The position numbers and the translations under genes are program-made. Below are positions 1 through 10,329 of a stretch of DNA of 64,000 nucleotides, piece by piece (position 1 is the first letter of the stretch; each line of letters starts with the position of its first letter). The stretch is from Coenobita brevimanus. Lineage: Eukaryota > Arthropoda > Malacostraca > Decapoda > Coenobitidae. Under the pieces are notes generated by a model, which ran no database searches, had not been told where the DNA came from, and saw nothing but the letters and a program-made list of their open reading frames with translations. The stretch spans positions 10,351,832-10,415,831 of the forward strand of contig CM064681.1 of the NCBI GenBank assembly GCA_032717465.1. The letters run 5' to 3'.

Positions 1-182
1 AGGTGAACTAATGAATACGGTAAGATATGTAACACGTGTATTAAAGGTATTTCTGTCTATTTTTAGCCTTGTGAATACAACTTTCTTTTTCATTCTTCCA
101 CTAGATGGCCATATTCAGTTTGAGATATTTTTCATCTTTGGGTCACATGCCGCCTTCATCAGCCCCTGCAGGAGGAGAGGTG

Positions 183-253
183 TTTCCTAAAATAATAAAA
201 TCATCTGGAGGTAGCAAAAATAAACTAATTCCTCATTATAGTGAAGGGATTAA
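183..253 (+). mobile_element. Family A short TTAA element, right part
   Basis: The core (ATAAAATCATCTGG followed by AGGTAGCAAAAATAAA) lies at 190-225. The element ends with AGTGAAGGGATTAA, whose reverse complement TTAATCCCTTCACT is the family terminus, with TTAA at 250-253. The left terminus is not recognisable. Family membership rests on comparison with the other copies in this window. The TTAA boundary resembles piggyBac-type insertion, which is an inference. Confidence 0.55.
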
Positions 254-295
254 ACCACTTAAGAGTACGAAAAATCTACTACCAATTTGGGTTTA

Positions 296-378
296 GCTTC
301 CTCCAGATGATTTGTATCCCACCGAAAGAGATGATTTCTTCGTTTTATTCTTATTATCTCCAGACGTCATTATTCAGG
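296..378 (-). mobile_element. Family A cores in inverted orientation
   Basis: On the minus strand, 378-341 reads as a family A core (CTGAATAATGACGTCTGG, then AGATAATAAGAATAAAACG), and 320-297 repeats a half core (AAATCATCTGGAGG). With the plus-strand copy just upstream this forms head-to-head cores within 200 bp. The arrangement could be nested insertions or one larger rearranged element. Confidence 0.45.
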
Positions 379-1316
379 TAAAGAGTGTCTTTTTAGCCAC
401 TTCCCGAACCACTTCATTCACTCCCTGTTCTCCATCTCCATCGTGTGTGTGTGCGGAATGGGAAATAGTTGCTTTTGTGTAAATATTATCGTGGGCATTG
501 TCTCCTCCATCTCTCTTTATATTCCTTCCCACCCCCCTCCATCCTCTTTATATTCAGCCTCCTCTTTATGTCCTTCCTTCAACCAGCATCGCACTACATG
601 TCCACTGCATATTCCTTCCTTCATCCCTGCCTGCATCATCTTTTCCCATCCCCTTTAAATCAGTCCCACTTCATATTCATCTTACTTTGACTTTCCAGAC
701 CCCACCAAATCTTTCCTCCTTCTTCCTTCTCCTTTCCTCCCTATTCTTGTTCATCACCTCCTTTCTCAACTCTCCCTCCCTGCATTTGTATATATATCAA
801 CCTTCACCTCAGCTACCCTATCCGCCACATCTTATATTTTTATCCCTTACGCTTCTGCCCCTCTAACTTCTTCCCTTTCCCTCTCTTTCCTCTCCCTTTT
901 ATTTCGCCTCTGCCACCTACTTGTTCTCCCACCTTCACCTCCATCCCTCCTTCACCATCTCTCCCGTCTCTGCATCTAGCCTTTCCACCCTTTATATCTT
1001 GTGCTGTTATTTCCTACCTTCTTCCCTTCCCTTACCTTTCCACCCCCTCTCCCCTCATCCTCTCTCTCCCCCCACCTTCTTTCCCACACTCACCTTCGCC
1101 TCCATCCACACTCGCACCACATCTAACCTTGTCATCCACCATATCTTCCACTGTTGTCTGTATAATCCTGTCTCCTCCCACCTTCCTCCCCTCACTTACC
1201 TTTTCCCTTCTCACGTTCTCTTTCCCCTCCACCTTCGTCTTCCTCTCCCTCACCTTTCCCTTCCCTCTCCTTTCACCTTCCTCTCTGTCTCTCTCCCTCA
1301 CCTTCACCTTCCCTTC

Positions 1317-1541
1317 CTCACCGCATCTATTTATACACCATATTTTCAGATAGCTACATTTGTCTTGAGTCTTTCCCATCTTCCTACCATTCCCTTCTCT
1401 CATACCCCACCTTTCCCTTCCACCTTCTTTCTTCCCTCCCTCATCATTCCCTCATCTCTCCCTCCACCTTCCTCTTTCCTCCCTCACCTTCTCCCCTTCT
1501 CTCCCTCACCGCATCTATTTATACGCCTTATTTTCAGGTAG
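1317..1541 (+). repeat. Direct repeat with splice-acceptor-like ends
   Basis: Two near-identical segments, each beginning CTCACCGCATCTATTTATAC and ending in TTTTCAG-(A/G)TAG, occur at about 1317-1352 and 1504-1541. They are about 187 bp apart with pyrimidine-rich DNA between. Each end looks like a polypyrimidine tract plus AG, but no conserved exon follows. Confidence 0.6.
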
Positions 1542-1655
1542 GTCCCAATTTCGCCAATTCCACCCGACGCCCGGCACCTGTTTGGCTTGGCACGTGACGC
1601 CTTATCGGGGGGACTCGCTGGGTTTGTTTTGCCCGACGCTGCGAGTAAACAAATA

Positions 1656-1658
<3 letters not shown>

Positions 1659-1703
<45 letters not shown>
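1659..1703. repeat. (GA)n microsatellite
   Basis: An uninterrupted GA run of about 45 bp inside the pyrimidine block, with opposite strand bias to its surroundings. Confidence 0.95.
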
Positions 1704-1704
<1 letters not shown>

Positions 1705-3045
1705 ATCATTCGCTCCAAAATGTTAACTTTTTACATACTTTTTGGAACCCTGTCGTTTTGTCCTCGTCCTCGCTCTCGCAAAGCCTTGTTCTCCTTCTCC
1801 TTTCCATCATATACTCTTCTAGTTCTCTTCTATACCGTGTTTTGTTCTGTTCTCCTCAACTGTATCTTCTGTTCTTCTCACTTTATTTTTTGTTCTACTA
1901 CTCACGTTATCTCGTTCTGTTTTTATCACCCTATCTCGTCGTATTTTTATCACTGCACTTGCTCTGTTCTTGCTTTCACCGTACTTTGTTCTCTTCATGT
2001 TCTCACTACCACTTGCTCTTCTTGTCATCATTCTACACCACCTTTTCATCCTCTTTTTAGGCCTTTGTTTCCCAATTCTGTTTTCTCATTCCTCATCGTC
2101 TGCCATTTGTGACGACCATTATCTTCTCCATTCTTGCCCTCTTTTCTTCTTTCATTTTGGACCTCCTCTTGTTTTCGTCTCCTCATCCCTCTTATTCGTC
2201 CCATTTCTGTTGTTTTTGTCCTTTGCCTCCCTCTTTTTCGTCCCATTTCTTGTCCCTCTTACATCCTCCTTGATTCCTCTCCTCTTTTGCCCTTTCTCCT
2301 GTCTTTTTTTTCCTCTTTCCTTCCTAGTTCTCATTCCATTCTCCCCCTCTTTCCCTCCCTCTTTCTGGTTCGTTTCTTCTTGTTTTGTTCATTTTCCTTC
2401 CCATTTTTCTCATCCAAATTAAGCCCTCTTTCCTTCCCTCATTGTTGTCATTCCTTCCTTCTTGCTCATCCTCTTTCATATCCCTCTTCTTCTCCTCCTT
2501 CTCACCCTCTTTCCTTCCCTATTTTTTCGTCCCTTTTGTCCCCCTCCCGTCCCCTTACCATCCATTGCTTGTACCTTTGTGTTCCCGTTTATGCTCCTCC
2601 AGTTTTTGTTCCCGTCTCATGTTTGTTTTCCTCACTCTTTCGTTTCTCAATTTTTCGTCTTTCTCGTCTCTACCTCTCATGACTTAAGTTGCCTATATTT
2701 CTCACCTCTCCTCCTCACTTGTGCTATCTACTCTTCTCTTCCCTCTCTCCCTTTCGTCACCCCTTGTTTATTAGCTCTCATAATTCTTTTGACTCTTTTT
2801 ACCCTACATATTCCTCCCTCTCCTTTCTTAATTGCTCTTTCCTCCGCTTTTTCTAATTTTCTTACATTCCTACTTTTTTCCCGCCTCCCCTTCGCCTCCT
2901 GTCGCTAAACCCACTCACCCTTCTCCCTTCTCTCCCCTCCTTTTTTTTTTTTTTTCCCTCCCCTCAAATATTTAATCAGCTTACCCTGTTGAATTTCGTC
3001 TGGTCTTTAGGTACGTTAGTCAGGCGTCACTGCTGATAGACTGAA

Positions 3046-3062
3046 TTAATCCCTTCACTTCA
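3046..3062 (+). mobile_element. Family A left terminus only
   Basis: TTAATCCCTTCACTTC matches the left end of family A, but the core expected about 40 bp downstream is absent. The adjacent DNA is a family C SINE, so the element is truncated or interrupted there. Confidence 0.4.
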
Positions 3063-3072
3063 AATGTGATTG

Positions 3073-3278
3073 CTTGGTGGTAACATTAATAGTACGGGTA
3101 GTAGTTGCATCCCAAGGCTCATCTAACGTGAACCCAGTGTAATGCAGGCTGAAGCTGACATTCTTTAGTTCACCACACACTTCTTGGGGGGTAGGGATTG
3201 AACTGAGGGACGTTTGTATAATCGGGCCTCTAGTTGCTCGGTTATATTGTGCCACCACGTGAAGGCATCCCTCTCCAG
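3073..3278 (-). mobile_element. Family C SINE-like element, copy 1
   Basis: On the minus strand this begins GAGAGGGATGCCTTCACGTGG, has a Pol III B-box-like AGTTCAATCCC (reverse of GGGATTGAACT at about 3188-3198), and continues with a body containing CTTCAGCCTGCA and GATGAGCC. It ends near a run of ACTACTACCC and is shared with 28,457-28,619 and 63,361-63,795. The A-box is weak. A tRNA-derived SINE is the best reading, but family identity in any database is unknown. Confidence 0.55.
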
Positions 3279-3680
3279 AATCTTGGCCGTAACAGGCATG
3301 AAATACAAAAAGCGTCATCTTCCTGCAGAGTATTTATTTTTACTGTACTATATTTAATAACTTGAATTTATTAACAGTTAATTACTTCAGTTAGTTAGTC
3401 AGTTACTTATTCATTCATTTATATATTCCGCTACCTGTACACCATCTTATTCAGTTCAAGAGGATAATACCCATCCATAACCCCTCTCTTTTATTCAGAA
3501 TACGAGAGTTACCCAGTGTAACTCTCGTAATCTGAGTAAAATCGCCAGGTAGTATTTACATTCAAGCACAAACCCCGTCCTCACGTTGAAAGTGTTAGTG
3601 CCGATGGTCGATAACCTCTTCAATACGAGGAAAAAATTAAATAAGACAGAGTTGGTAGCGCTGAAAGGGTTTGTGTTTGT
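3279..3680. other. Mostly unique intergenic DNA with a perfect hairpin
   Basis: No gene recognised. It holds a perfect 12-bp stem at 3501-3512 and 3518-3529 (TACGAGAGTTAC paired with GTAACTCTCGTA, loop CCAGT). A degenerate family A core follows immediately (GAGTAAAATCGCCAGGTAG, 3534-3552). Confidence 0.6.
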
Positions 3681-3900
3681 CAGGTCAAGCTGAGCCAACC
3701 CACGCCAACCCAAACCAGTCCAAGTCAGTCCATCCCAATCCAATTCAGCCCAAGTCAGCCTAGTATTGTACAAGCCAACCCTCTACAACCCAACCCAGCC
3801 CCAGCCAACACAGCACAATCCAACCCAGCCCTTCAGCCCAGTACAGTACAAGCCAACCTAACACAAACAAACCCAGCTCAAGCCAACCCAGCCCGATTTA
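3680..3900. repeat. Degenerate pentanucleotide array (CCAAC/CCAGC)n
   Basis: About 220 bp that parse in a phase of five (CCAAC CCACG CCAAC CCAAA CCAGT CC...). The minus strand reads as GGTTG/GGACT-type pentamers and gives a Trp/Leu/Gly/Asp-rich pseudo-peptide. It resembles, but is not, the arthropod TTAGG telomere pentamer. Confidence 0.75.
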
Positions 3901-4147
3901 TGGGTGCATTCAACCCCAAGTACCAACCCTGGAAGAGTATCATTTCGCGCAGTCATTTCATTTTCATAAATCTCCACTTCCGCGAGCAAAATCCGGCCCC
4001 CTTGGGATTTATCGGGGGGAAGGGAGACGTAACTCAGCTGCAAGTGGATGTGAAGGGGGGCATTACGGGATTACAGGGTCGTTCTGTCGTGGCCGTCGTG
4101 TCGATTATGTACCTCTGTCGTCGTCTTGGTGCTCCTTCCGTCGTTAT

Positions 4148-4530
4148 GTCACCACCACCGTCACTGTTCTCCCTTTTTTCACCACAGTTACTCGTTTGTC
4201 ACCATCATCATCATCACTCTTCTCACCGCTGCTTTCACAACACTTATGTCACCACCATCATCACTGTTCCCACCTTTACTTTCATCAGAGTTATGTCACC
4301 ACCGTCATCACTGTTCTCACCTCTACTTTTCACTACAGTTTTGTCACCACCGTCATCATTGATTTTCACCTCTTCTTTCACCATACTTATGTCACCACCA
4401 TCATCACTGTTTTCACAACTTCTTTCACCGGTCATGTTATCACCATCATCACTGTTCTCACCTCTTCTCTCACCTTAGTTATGTCAACGCTATCATCACT
4501 AATTTCACTCCTACTCTTACATTCCCTTCA
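4148..4530. repeat. 48-bp minisatellite
   Basis: The motif GTCACCACCRTCATCACTG recurs at 4148, 4198, 4248, 4295, 4343, 4391, about 4439 and 4483, a unit of about 48 bp over roughly eight copies. Units continue CTCACCTCTACTTTCACCA. From 4530 to 4760 it degrades into looser CATCAC-rich sequence. Confidence 0.85.
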
Positions 4531-4861
4531 TCACAACTAAAGCACAATCACCACTGCCCTTACTTCAACCCTCACCACACCCCTTGCCTTTCTCACCACT
4601 GTCCATTACCTTTACTCTTGTTCATCACCATCTTCATCACCATCTTCACGGTTACCTTCAACTTTCTCATCACCCTTCACTACTTTTTACTCTTGTTTAT
4701 CACCATCGTCATCATCATCTTCACAGTGACCTTCATCACACTCGTCAGCTGAATCTTTTTTGTTTACGACTCTAAATTCTCCTTGCTGCAAATGTACTCT
4801 AATTCATCACTATTTTCATTCATACCGTCACCAGAGTTCTCACCTGCAGCGCTAATGAGAC

Positions 4862-4863
<2 letters not shown>

Positions 4864-4925
<62 letters not shown>
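4864..4925. repeat. Compound (GT)n(GA)n microsatellite
   Basis: A 43-bp GT run passes directly into about 20 bp of GA. Confidence 0.95.
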
Positions 4926-5039
4926 TCAGGTGTGAGGGAGTGTGAGGGGAAGAGGAAATGGGTAACGAGGAGGCCACTTCTTTGTCTATCCCTTCGTTTG
5001 TCAATCTCCATCTGTCTTAATGTCTGTCTACATTTTCGT

Positions 5040-5300
5040 ATCTCTGCCTGTCTGTCTGTCTGATTCTCCGTGTCTGTTCACCTGTCTGTCTGCCTGTATC
5101 TCACTGCCTGTCTGCCTGCCTCCATGTCACTGCCTCTGTCTGCCTGCTTGCTTCTGGTAACCGTGGTATCATTTTTCTGTCTGTGTCTGTTTATCTCCTC
5201 GTGTCTTTCTGTCTCTCTGTTCATCTGTCAGTCTGCCTTAATTCTTCAGTCCGAATGTCTGCGTGCCTGTCGGTCTCTGTATGTCCGTGCTCCATCTGCT
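5040..5300. repeat. Degenerate (CTGT/CTGC)n tetranucleotide tract
   Basis: CTGT, CTGC and CTCC words recur in tetranucleotide phase for about 260 bp, with TCACTGCCTGTCTGC-like sub-repeats. Confidence 0.75.
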
Positions 5301-5359
5301 GACCAAAGGCTACTAAATAATTAAATTCCAGGGAGTGTTTTTTCTTTGCCGAGTGGGGC

Positions 5360-5760
5360 TAGCGGAGCAAAATGTAGGAAATGAATGGGGGAGGAAGGAA
5401 GGGTCTGTGAGGGGAAGAGAATGGATGGGGGAGTAGCAGGGTAAGGGAGGAGGAATGGGAGAGAGAAGGGGGGGTGTGGGAGAAAATAGGGGAACAGCAG
5501 AGGAAGAGGGAAGGAGGAATGGGGAAATGGGTGGAGGAGGGATAAGATAAAGAAGCCATATGGAGGGAGAATGGAAAAAGAAATGTATTGGTGGGGAAGA
5601 AATGGGACAGTGGTAGGGGAAGGTATAGGGAGAAGGAGAGGAAAGGCCAAGAAGGGGAAGGAATGGGGGAATGAGAGAGAATCATAGAAAGGAATGAGTG
5701 GGGGAAAAGGAGGGGAAGGATCACTTAGAGGAAAAATTGAGGAATGGGAGGGGAATTTAG
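5360..5760. repeat. Purine-rich block
   Basis: About 400 bp of G+A-rich plus strand (GGGGAGGAAGG-like). Open frames on the minus strand are Pro/Ser/Leu/Phe artefacts. Confidence 0.8.
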
Positions 5761-5811
5761 GAGTTGGTGTTAGTAAAGTGGGAGGCTGTACGTTGTCTCT
5801 GGATAGATTAT

Positions 5812-5855
5812 TATTATTTTTATTATTATTATTACCATCATTATTATTATTATTT
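5812..5855. repeat. (TTA)n microsatellite
   Basis: ATTATTATT run with one interruption (TTACCATCATT). Confidence 0.9.
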
Positions 5856-5931
5856 TCTTGTTACTGCAAGATTATTTGATTCAGCAAGGAGTTAGACATT
5901 TGCAAATGATACGGATAGCTGAGATAATTGT

Positions 5932-6020
5932 TTAATATTTCACTAAAGTTTTTCCTCAACTTAATAAAATCGTCTAGAGAAATGCAGGAATAAAATCGAA
6001 ATTATCTAGCACGAAAAATG
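5932..6020 (+). mobile_element. Family A short TTAA element
   Basis: It starts TTAATATTTCACT and has the core CTTAATAAAATCGTCTAGAG about 38 bp later, followed by CAGGAATAAAATCG. The spacing from TTAA to the core matches the copies at 37,059 and 61,143. The right terminus is not clear. A short (CT)n lies just downstream at 6041-6059. Confidence 0.6.
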
Positions 6021-6059
6021 TGTGGATAAATAGGAATTACTTCTCTCTCTCTCTCTCTC

Positions 6060-6429
6060 CTTATATTACACAACTTACAATTCTTTCTTTGCATAATGTG
6101 CTTTGAAAAATGTGTTCCTCAAACCATATATACATTGAATATTGTACAGTTGAAAGTGACACAAAAAGATAAGTATAGGTACGGTACCATTTTTTTTTTA
6201 AAACATTTTCATTTATATATGTTTTAAAGGGATTTCTTCATGGTATCCACCTTTAAAATTGTCTGAAAAAGTAAAGAAGCATTTTTATATTCTTTTATTT
6301 CCTGGTCTTCCTCCCCTCTTTCTCTCTCTATTTTCTTCCAAATGTCAAAAAATGTGACAGAGAAGATTGATTGAAAGTTTAATTACTTCACGACCTCCGT
6401 TCTACACTCCCGGGGCGAGAGTTTGTATT

Positions 6430-6430
<1 letters not shown>
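6060..6430. other. AT-rich intergenic stretch
   Basis: No gene, RNA or recognised repeat apart from a poly-T/A patch near 6190-6202. Confidence 0.6.

Positions 6431-6433
<3 letters not shown>

Positions 6434-6468
<35 letters not shown>
6434..6468. repeat. (GT)n microsatellite
   Basis: 35 bp GT run. Confidence 0.95.
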
Positions 6469-6472
<4 letters not shown>

Positions 6473-6673
6473 CCTTTTCCTCTCTCACCTGACATCAGTT
6501 CCCCCTCTAACCCCCTGTTCTCCCTCCTACAGGTACGGTGCGCTGCTGTGGTCATAGGCAGACGGATTGGATGGGTACTCCCTCCACCACCTAAGTATTC
6601 AGTAAGATATATGTTACTGGGAAGGGATTCATAACCATATATACGATCGAGTCTTTGTCGTAAGATTTGTTTC

Positions 6674-6731
6674 ATGAGGAACTAGACACAAGGGAAGACA
6701 TTTTTTTCCCACGAGGAACTAGACGCAAGGT
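6674..6731 (+). repeat. Short tandem duplication
   Basis: ATGAGGAACTAGACACAAGG at 6674 is repeated as ACGAGGAACTAGACGCAAGG at 6711, a period of 37 bp. The stretch 6735-7100 shows nothing else. Confidence 0.7.
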
Positions 6732-7106
6732 AAGATTCCGCCTTCTTCTTCCCTTGTTCTTCCTCCACAAAGAAATTATAGTTACGACTGGGAATTGGTA
6801 GTGACTTTGTTCGTGAATCTTAACCCGTGATGTATATAGGCTACGGTAGCGAAATTAATGGGGACTTGAGCATGTATGGAGTTAGTGTTTTAATATGGGT
6901 GTCTAATGTGGCTTTCCATCAGGCAGGTGTATGTGACGATGCCCCTCAAAATTATGTGCAGATGGTTTTGCTTGTGACGTGAAGGATGTGATAGGTGACT
7001 GTGTGGTCCATATCACTGGGCCTGCTGTTTGATAATTCTCATATTTATTCTTTCTCCTCTTTATTTCTAAATCCTACCTCACTTCGTCTTTTCAGTGGGA
7101 ATAAGA

Positions 7107-7260
7107 GTGGGATTATGTTACTGAGGGTGATGATGGCTATGATAATGATTGTGGGATTATGTTACTGATGATGATGATGATGATGATGGTGGTGATGGAA
7201 TTATGTTATATTATGATGATGTTAATGGTGACGATAGTAATGATGGTGAAGTAGTTTGTC
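7107..7260. repeat. GAT-rich degenerate repeat with 44-bp duplication
   Basis: GTGGGATTATGTTACTGA occurs at 7107 and 7151. It is followed by (GAT)n and GGTGAT words to about 7260. The acidic Asp-rich frame here is an artefact. Confidence 0.7.
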
Positions 7261-7579
7261 TTATGTACGTTGCCAATAAGTGTTCTGTTTATGATAGTTG
7301 CGTTGTCTCTGTATATTTTGTTGCAAGATCTGCTTAACTTACCGAGTCAGAGAATGCCATTTTATTTATATTATTTCCTCCTGACCATCATTTTCAGATT
7401 AAGAAAGATCCCACGAACTGAAAGATTTAAAACAAACTTCACTCTCTTCGACAATGTAATCTCATTTGTTTTCCATGTATTTGGCTCTCTCTTGTATTTT
7501 GTTTTTCTCTTGGAGGGAACTGTTATTGCGGGCTCATGGCCTTTGGTTCCTTCTTCCTCGCATAAAAAAAAAAAAAAAG

Positions 7580-7770
7580 ATTATCGTCATTTTGAAGCTT
7601 ATTTCATGTAGCTCAGTGGCAGAAAAAGACAAAGCTACGTCTTTAAATTCTTTTCATAGCACTCCTTCTTGACCAGCACAGTATTCTAGTATTAAATCAT
7701 TGTTACAACTTAGCACTCATCATGGAGAGGTGATACTTTTTCGCAAAATTAGAGACAAAAGAGTGTACTA
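7580..7770 (+). mobile_element. Family B inverted-repeat element, copy 1 (5' truncated)
   Basis: Body words shared with other family B copies are GAAGCTTATTTCA, CAGTGGCAGAAAAAGAC, CATAGCACT, TGACCAGCA..ATTCTAGT and AGAGGTGATAC. The left terminal repeat is replaced by an A run at 7565-7578. The right end GAGACAAAAGAGTGTACTA is a worn version of the family terminus. It contains TAGCTCAGTGGCAG at 7609, which resembles a Pol III A-box. The terminal inverted repeats of intact copies favour a DNA-transposon-derived miniature element. Confidence 0.65.
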
Positions 7771-7945
7771 ACTGACTCTACCCAACTGAGGGGAGAGGTC
7801 TCTGGATGTCAAGTTATTAAGCTCTGAAAGAAAAGTAGCATTAATGTTTTTTGCTTCGGTTACTCAGCAACATACGTAAGTCAAGACATTTTATACTTCG
7901 TGATCCACCAGCTTCCCCTGTTTACTAAGAATGAACTTTTTAAAT
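7771..7945. other. Short unassigned stretch
   Basis: Nothing recognised. Confidence 0.5.
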
Positions 7946-7986
7946 ATTGTTCTTGCCATCTCTAGACGATTTTGTTTCTCTTAGGT
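7946..7986 (-). mobile_element. Family A core, minus strand
   Basis: The minus strand reads AACAAAATCGTCTAGAGATG then GCAAGAACAAT, matching the core AATAAAATCGTCTGGAGGTA plus GCAAGAATAAA. Termini were not found. Confidence 0.5.
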
Positions 7987-7994
7987 TTTTCCAA

Positions 7995-8080
7995 AGTGGA
8001 GGGGTTAGATAGAGCCTTTACTAATAGCGTTCTTCCAGCCTGAATAAAATATCTGTTAGTAGCAAAAGACATTAACTTTC
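7995..8080 (+). mobile_element. Family A core, plus strand
   Basis: GGAGGGGTTAG followed by CCTGAATAAAATATCTGTTAG and TAGCAAAAGACATTAAC. It is a worn copy facing the minus-strand copy immediately upstream. Confidence 0.45.
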
Positions 8081-8214
8081 CTGTGTTGTATCCGTGGAGT
8101 GAGCCCTGATGGGAAGGTAGGCAGACAAACACATCAACATTTCCATCACTCCATCGTCTATGCTGGTGGAAGGGGGCGTATATGCATTAAAAATATGCTC
8201 GTTTTCCATCACAT

Positions 8215-9168
8215 TTCGTGGAGAAGGAGGAGGAGGAGGAAAGGGCTGGGAGGAAAGGAAAGGATGAGAAAGAAAGGAAAATAGAGGAGGAGAATGGCGA
8301 GGAGTAAAGAGGTGAGTGGAAATGAACGGAAGAGATAGAGGAAATTATGTGAAAAGAAGGAGGAGGAGGAGGAGGAGGAGGAGGAAGGCGGTAAGAGGAC
8401 TGAAAGGGAAAGGAAAGAAGCAAGTAAAAGAGGATGGGGAGAATGCAGTGAAAGGAGCGATGGGAAAGGGGAGAAAATGGACGGGACAAAAACAGAGGAG
8501 TAAAACGAAGAAATAGAAGAAACGAAAGAGAATAGGGAAGGAATGATTGGAAATTTAGGAAAGGTAAGGTAGGTAGCGAGGTTGTACGTGGCAAGACAGA
8601 TTTAATAAGAGTGGAGTGCAAGGATATTAAAGAGGTAAAGGAGTGAAGGAAGGATGGGACGAGAAACTAAGTAAATGAAGCGAATGAGAGGGATAGGAGG
8701 ACAGGAGGTAAGGAAAAAGGACCAAAGAAAAGGAAAGAAAAGTATGTAAAGAAGGAAAGCTGATGAGTGACGAGAAGGGAATGAAGAGAAAGAAAAAGGA
8801 GGAGGGAAGAGAAAGGGAGAGAGAAAAGAAATTGATTTATTTATCTGTTTTTTTTGGGGGGGTTCGCTCGTCCTGAATCGTGTATGCAATAACCTCCTCA
8901 TTTTTCGTTGATTCTTTGACTAATGGACTGTGAATTTAGATGGGGAGTAGAAATCAGAGATGAATATTACCGGCATCGTAATGGAAACGAGGGGTAGAAA
9001 AATTAGGAAAACATAAGAGCTGAAAAGTGCAGTGGAGAAAGGAGAAAAATGTTTACGAAGGGGAGGGGGAAGTGGAGGTTGACGCACTGAAAAGGGACGA
9101 GGAAGGTGATGGAGATGAAATGAAAATGAAAAATGGGGATGGAAGAAGGAAGGAAAGGTATGACAGAA

Positions 9169-9216
<48 letters not shown>

Positions 9217-10210
9217 AAAGAAAGGGAAAGATGATTAAGAGAAGCTATATCCGTAAAGAGAAAGTGGGAGAGCTAGGTCAAAGTGAAGAAATATGTAAGT
9301 AAAACAACAAATAGGGGACGAGTAAGACGTGGAGGAAGAGAGTAAGATATGAAGAGGAAAGCGAAAACGCAGAAGAGAAGGAGTAAGGCATAGAGGAAAA
9401 GAGTAAGGCAAAGAGGAAAGGTCTAATTGATGATGATAAGACAAAGAGGAAAGGATTAGATGATGAAGATGAGGAAAACAGGTGTAAGTGGGAAAAACAT
9501 AGAGAACAGAGTGAAACACGTTGGAAAATGAAACGGCTGAGGAAAAAGAAGAAAACAAAGAGATAAACGAGCAAAACCTCCAGGAAAATCAGTGAGAAAC
9601 CAAAGAAAAAGTAAGACATTAAAGGAAAAGAGTAAGGCATCAAGGAAGGCATGGAAAGAAAATAATCTGACAAAGAAAAGCGTTAAGGGAAAGTGAGAAA
9701 GACAGGGTTAGGTCAGTTTTAGAGAGAAATATAGCGAGGAAAAGAGTAATATACAGAAAATAATATTAGAGACGAGGAAAAGGTAAAAAAGGCAAAGAGG
9801 AAAAATAATTAAGGCAGCTAAGGAAGGCAGACGAAAATGAGTGGTAAATTAATGGGAAAGACGAAGAATAAAATGAATAAAACAGAGACAAATGAATGGA
9901 GGAGGGAAGAAGTGGTGCAGGAAGATGAGGGGTTCAGGCCTTGATGAGGGAGGCATCGAGGAAAAAGAGTAAGCCGGTAAATTAAAGTAGGAATCAGGAG
10001 AAGTGAAAAGCAAAGGACAATATGGAAAAGCATGAAGTCCTTTAAAAAGAAAGTGAGAAAAAGTGAAACTCAAGAACTACAGAAACAAGTAGGAAATAGT
10101 AAGAAAGAGAAGAGGAAGGACAGAGTCGCAGATGAGAAAAACAAAGAGGGAAAAGAGTAAGCTATAGAGGAAAAAAAGAGGAAGAGGAAGAGGAAGATCA
10201 GGAGGAGAGA
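8215..10210. repeat. 2-kb purine-rich block
   Basis: The plus strand is overwhelmingly A and G for about 2 kb. It includes (GGA)n at about 8226-8240 and 8356-8386, and (GA)n at 9172-9211. It lacks a fixed unit, although GGAAAAGAGTAAGGCA-like words recur around 9380-9640. Long minus-strand frames (Phe/Ser/Leu-rich) are compositional artefacts. Confidence 0.8.
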
Positions 10211-10329
10211 CGTACGTGAGTGTGGTGTATTCATGTCCCGGGGCCAGCTATCCAGTTGCCAGCGACTGTTTTTATACATAATTGATGGCAGCCTTTAGAC
10301 GGGACTTATGGACAGGGGGCCCGTGGTTT

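Larger units (their letters stand above)
480..2960. repeat. Long polypyrimidine (C+T) block
   Basis: About 2.5 kb in which the plus strand is overwhelmingly C and T, with no long exact unit but many degenerate CCTTC, CCTCC and TCGTC words. It ends in a 15-base T run at 2941-2955. Every reading frame through it gives serine/proline/leucine/phenylalanine-rich translations typical of such tracts, so I call no gene. A more CpG-rich, less biased pocket lies at about 1541-1650. Confidence 0.8.

Noticed and set aside
921..1541. 206-residue Ser/Pro/Leu/Phe/His frame
   Set aside because: Entirely within a C+T-biased block where stop codons are rare; no domain or start context.
1541..1655. CpG-rich pocket as an exon or promoter
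   Set aside because: One frame stays open for about 115 bp and a CACGTG is present, but there is no donor and the DNA runs into (GA)n.
7609..7660. tRNA gene or tRNA-derived SINE in family B (A-box TAGCTCAGTGGCAG, B-box-like GGTTCTACATCC)
   Set aside because: Box spacing is about 30 bp, too short for a tRNA, and intact copies have matching inverted ends without poly(A); kept as a miniature DNA element with the boxes noted.
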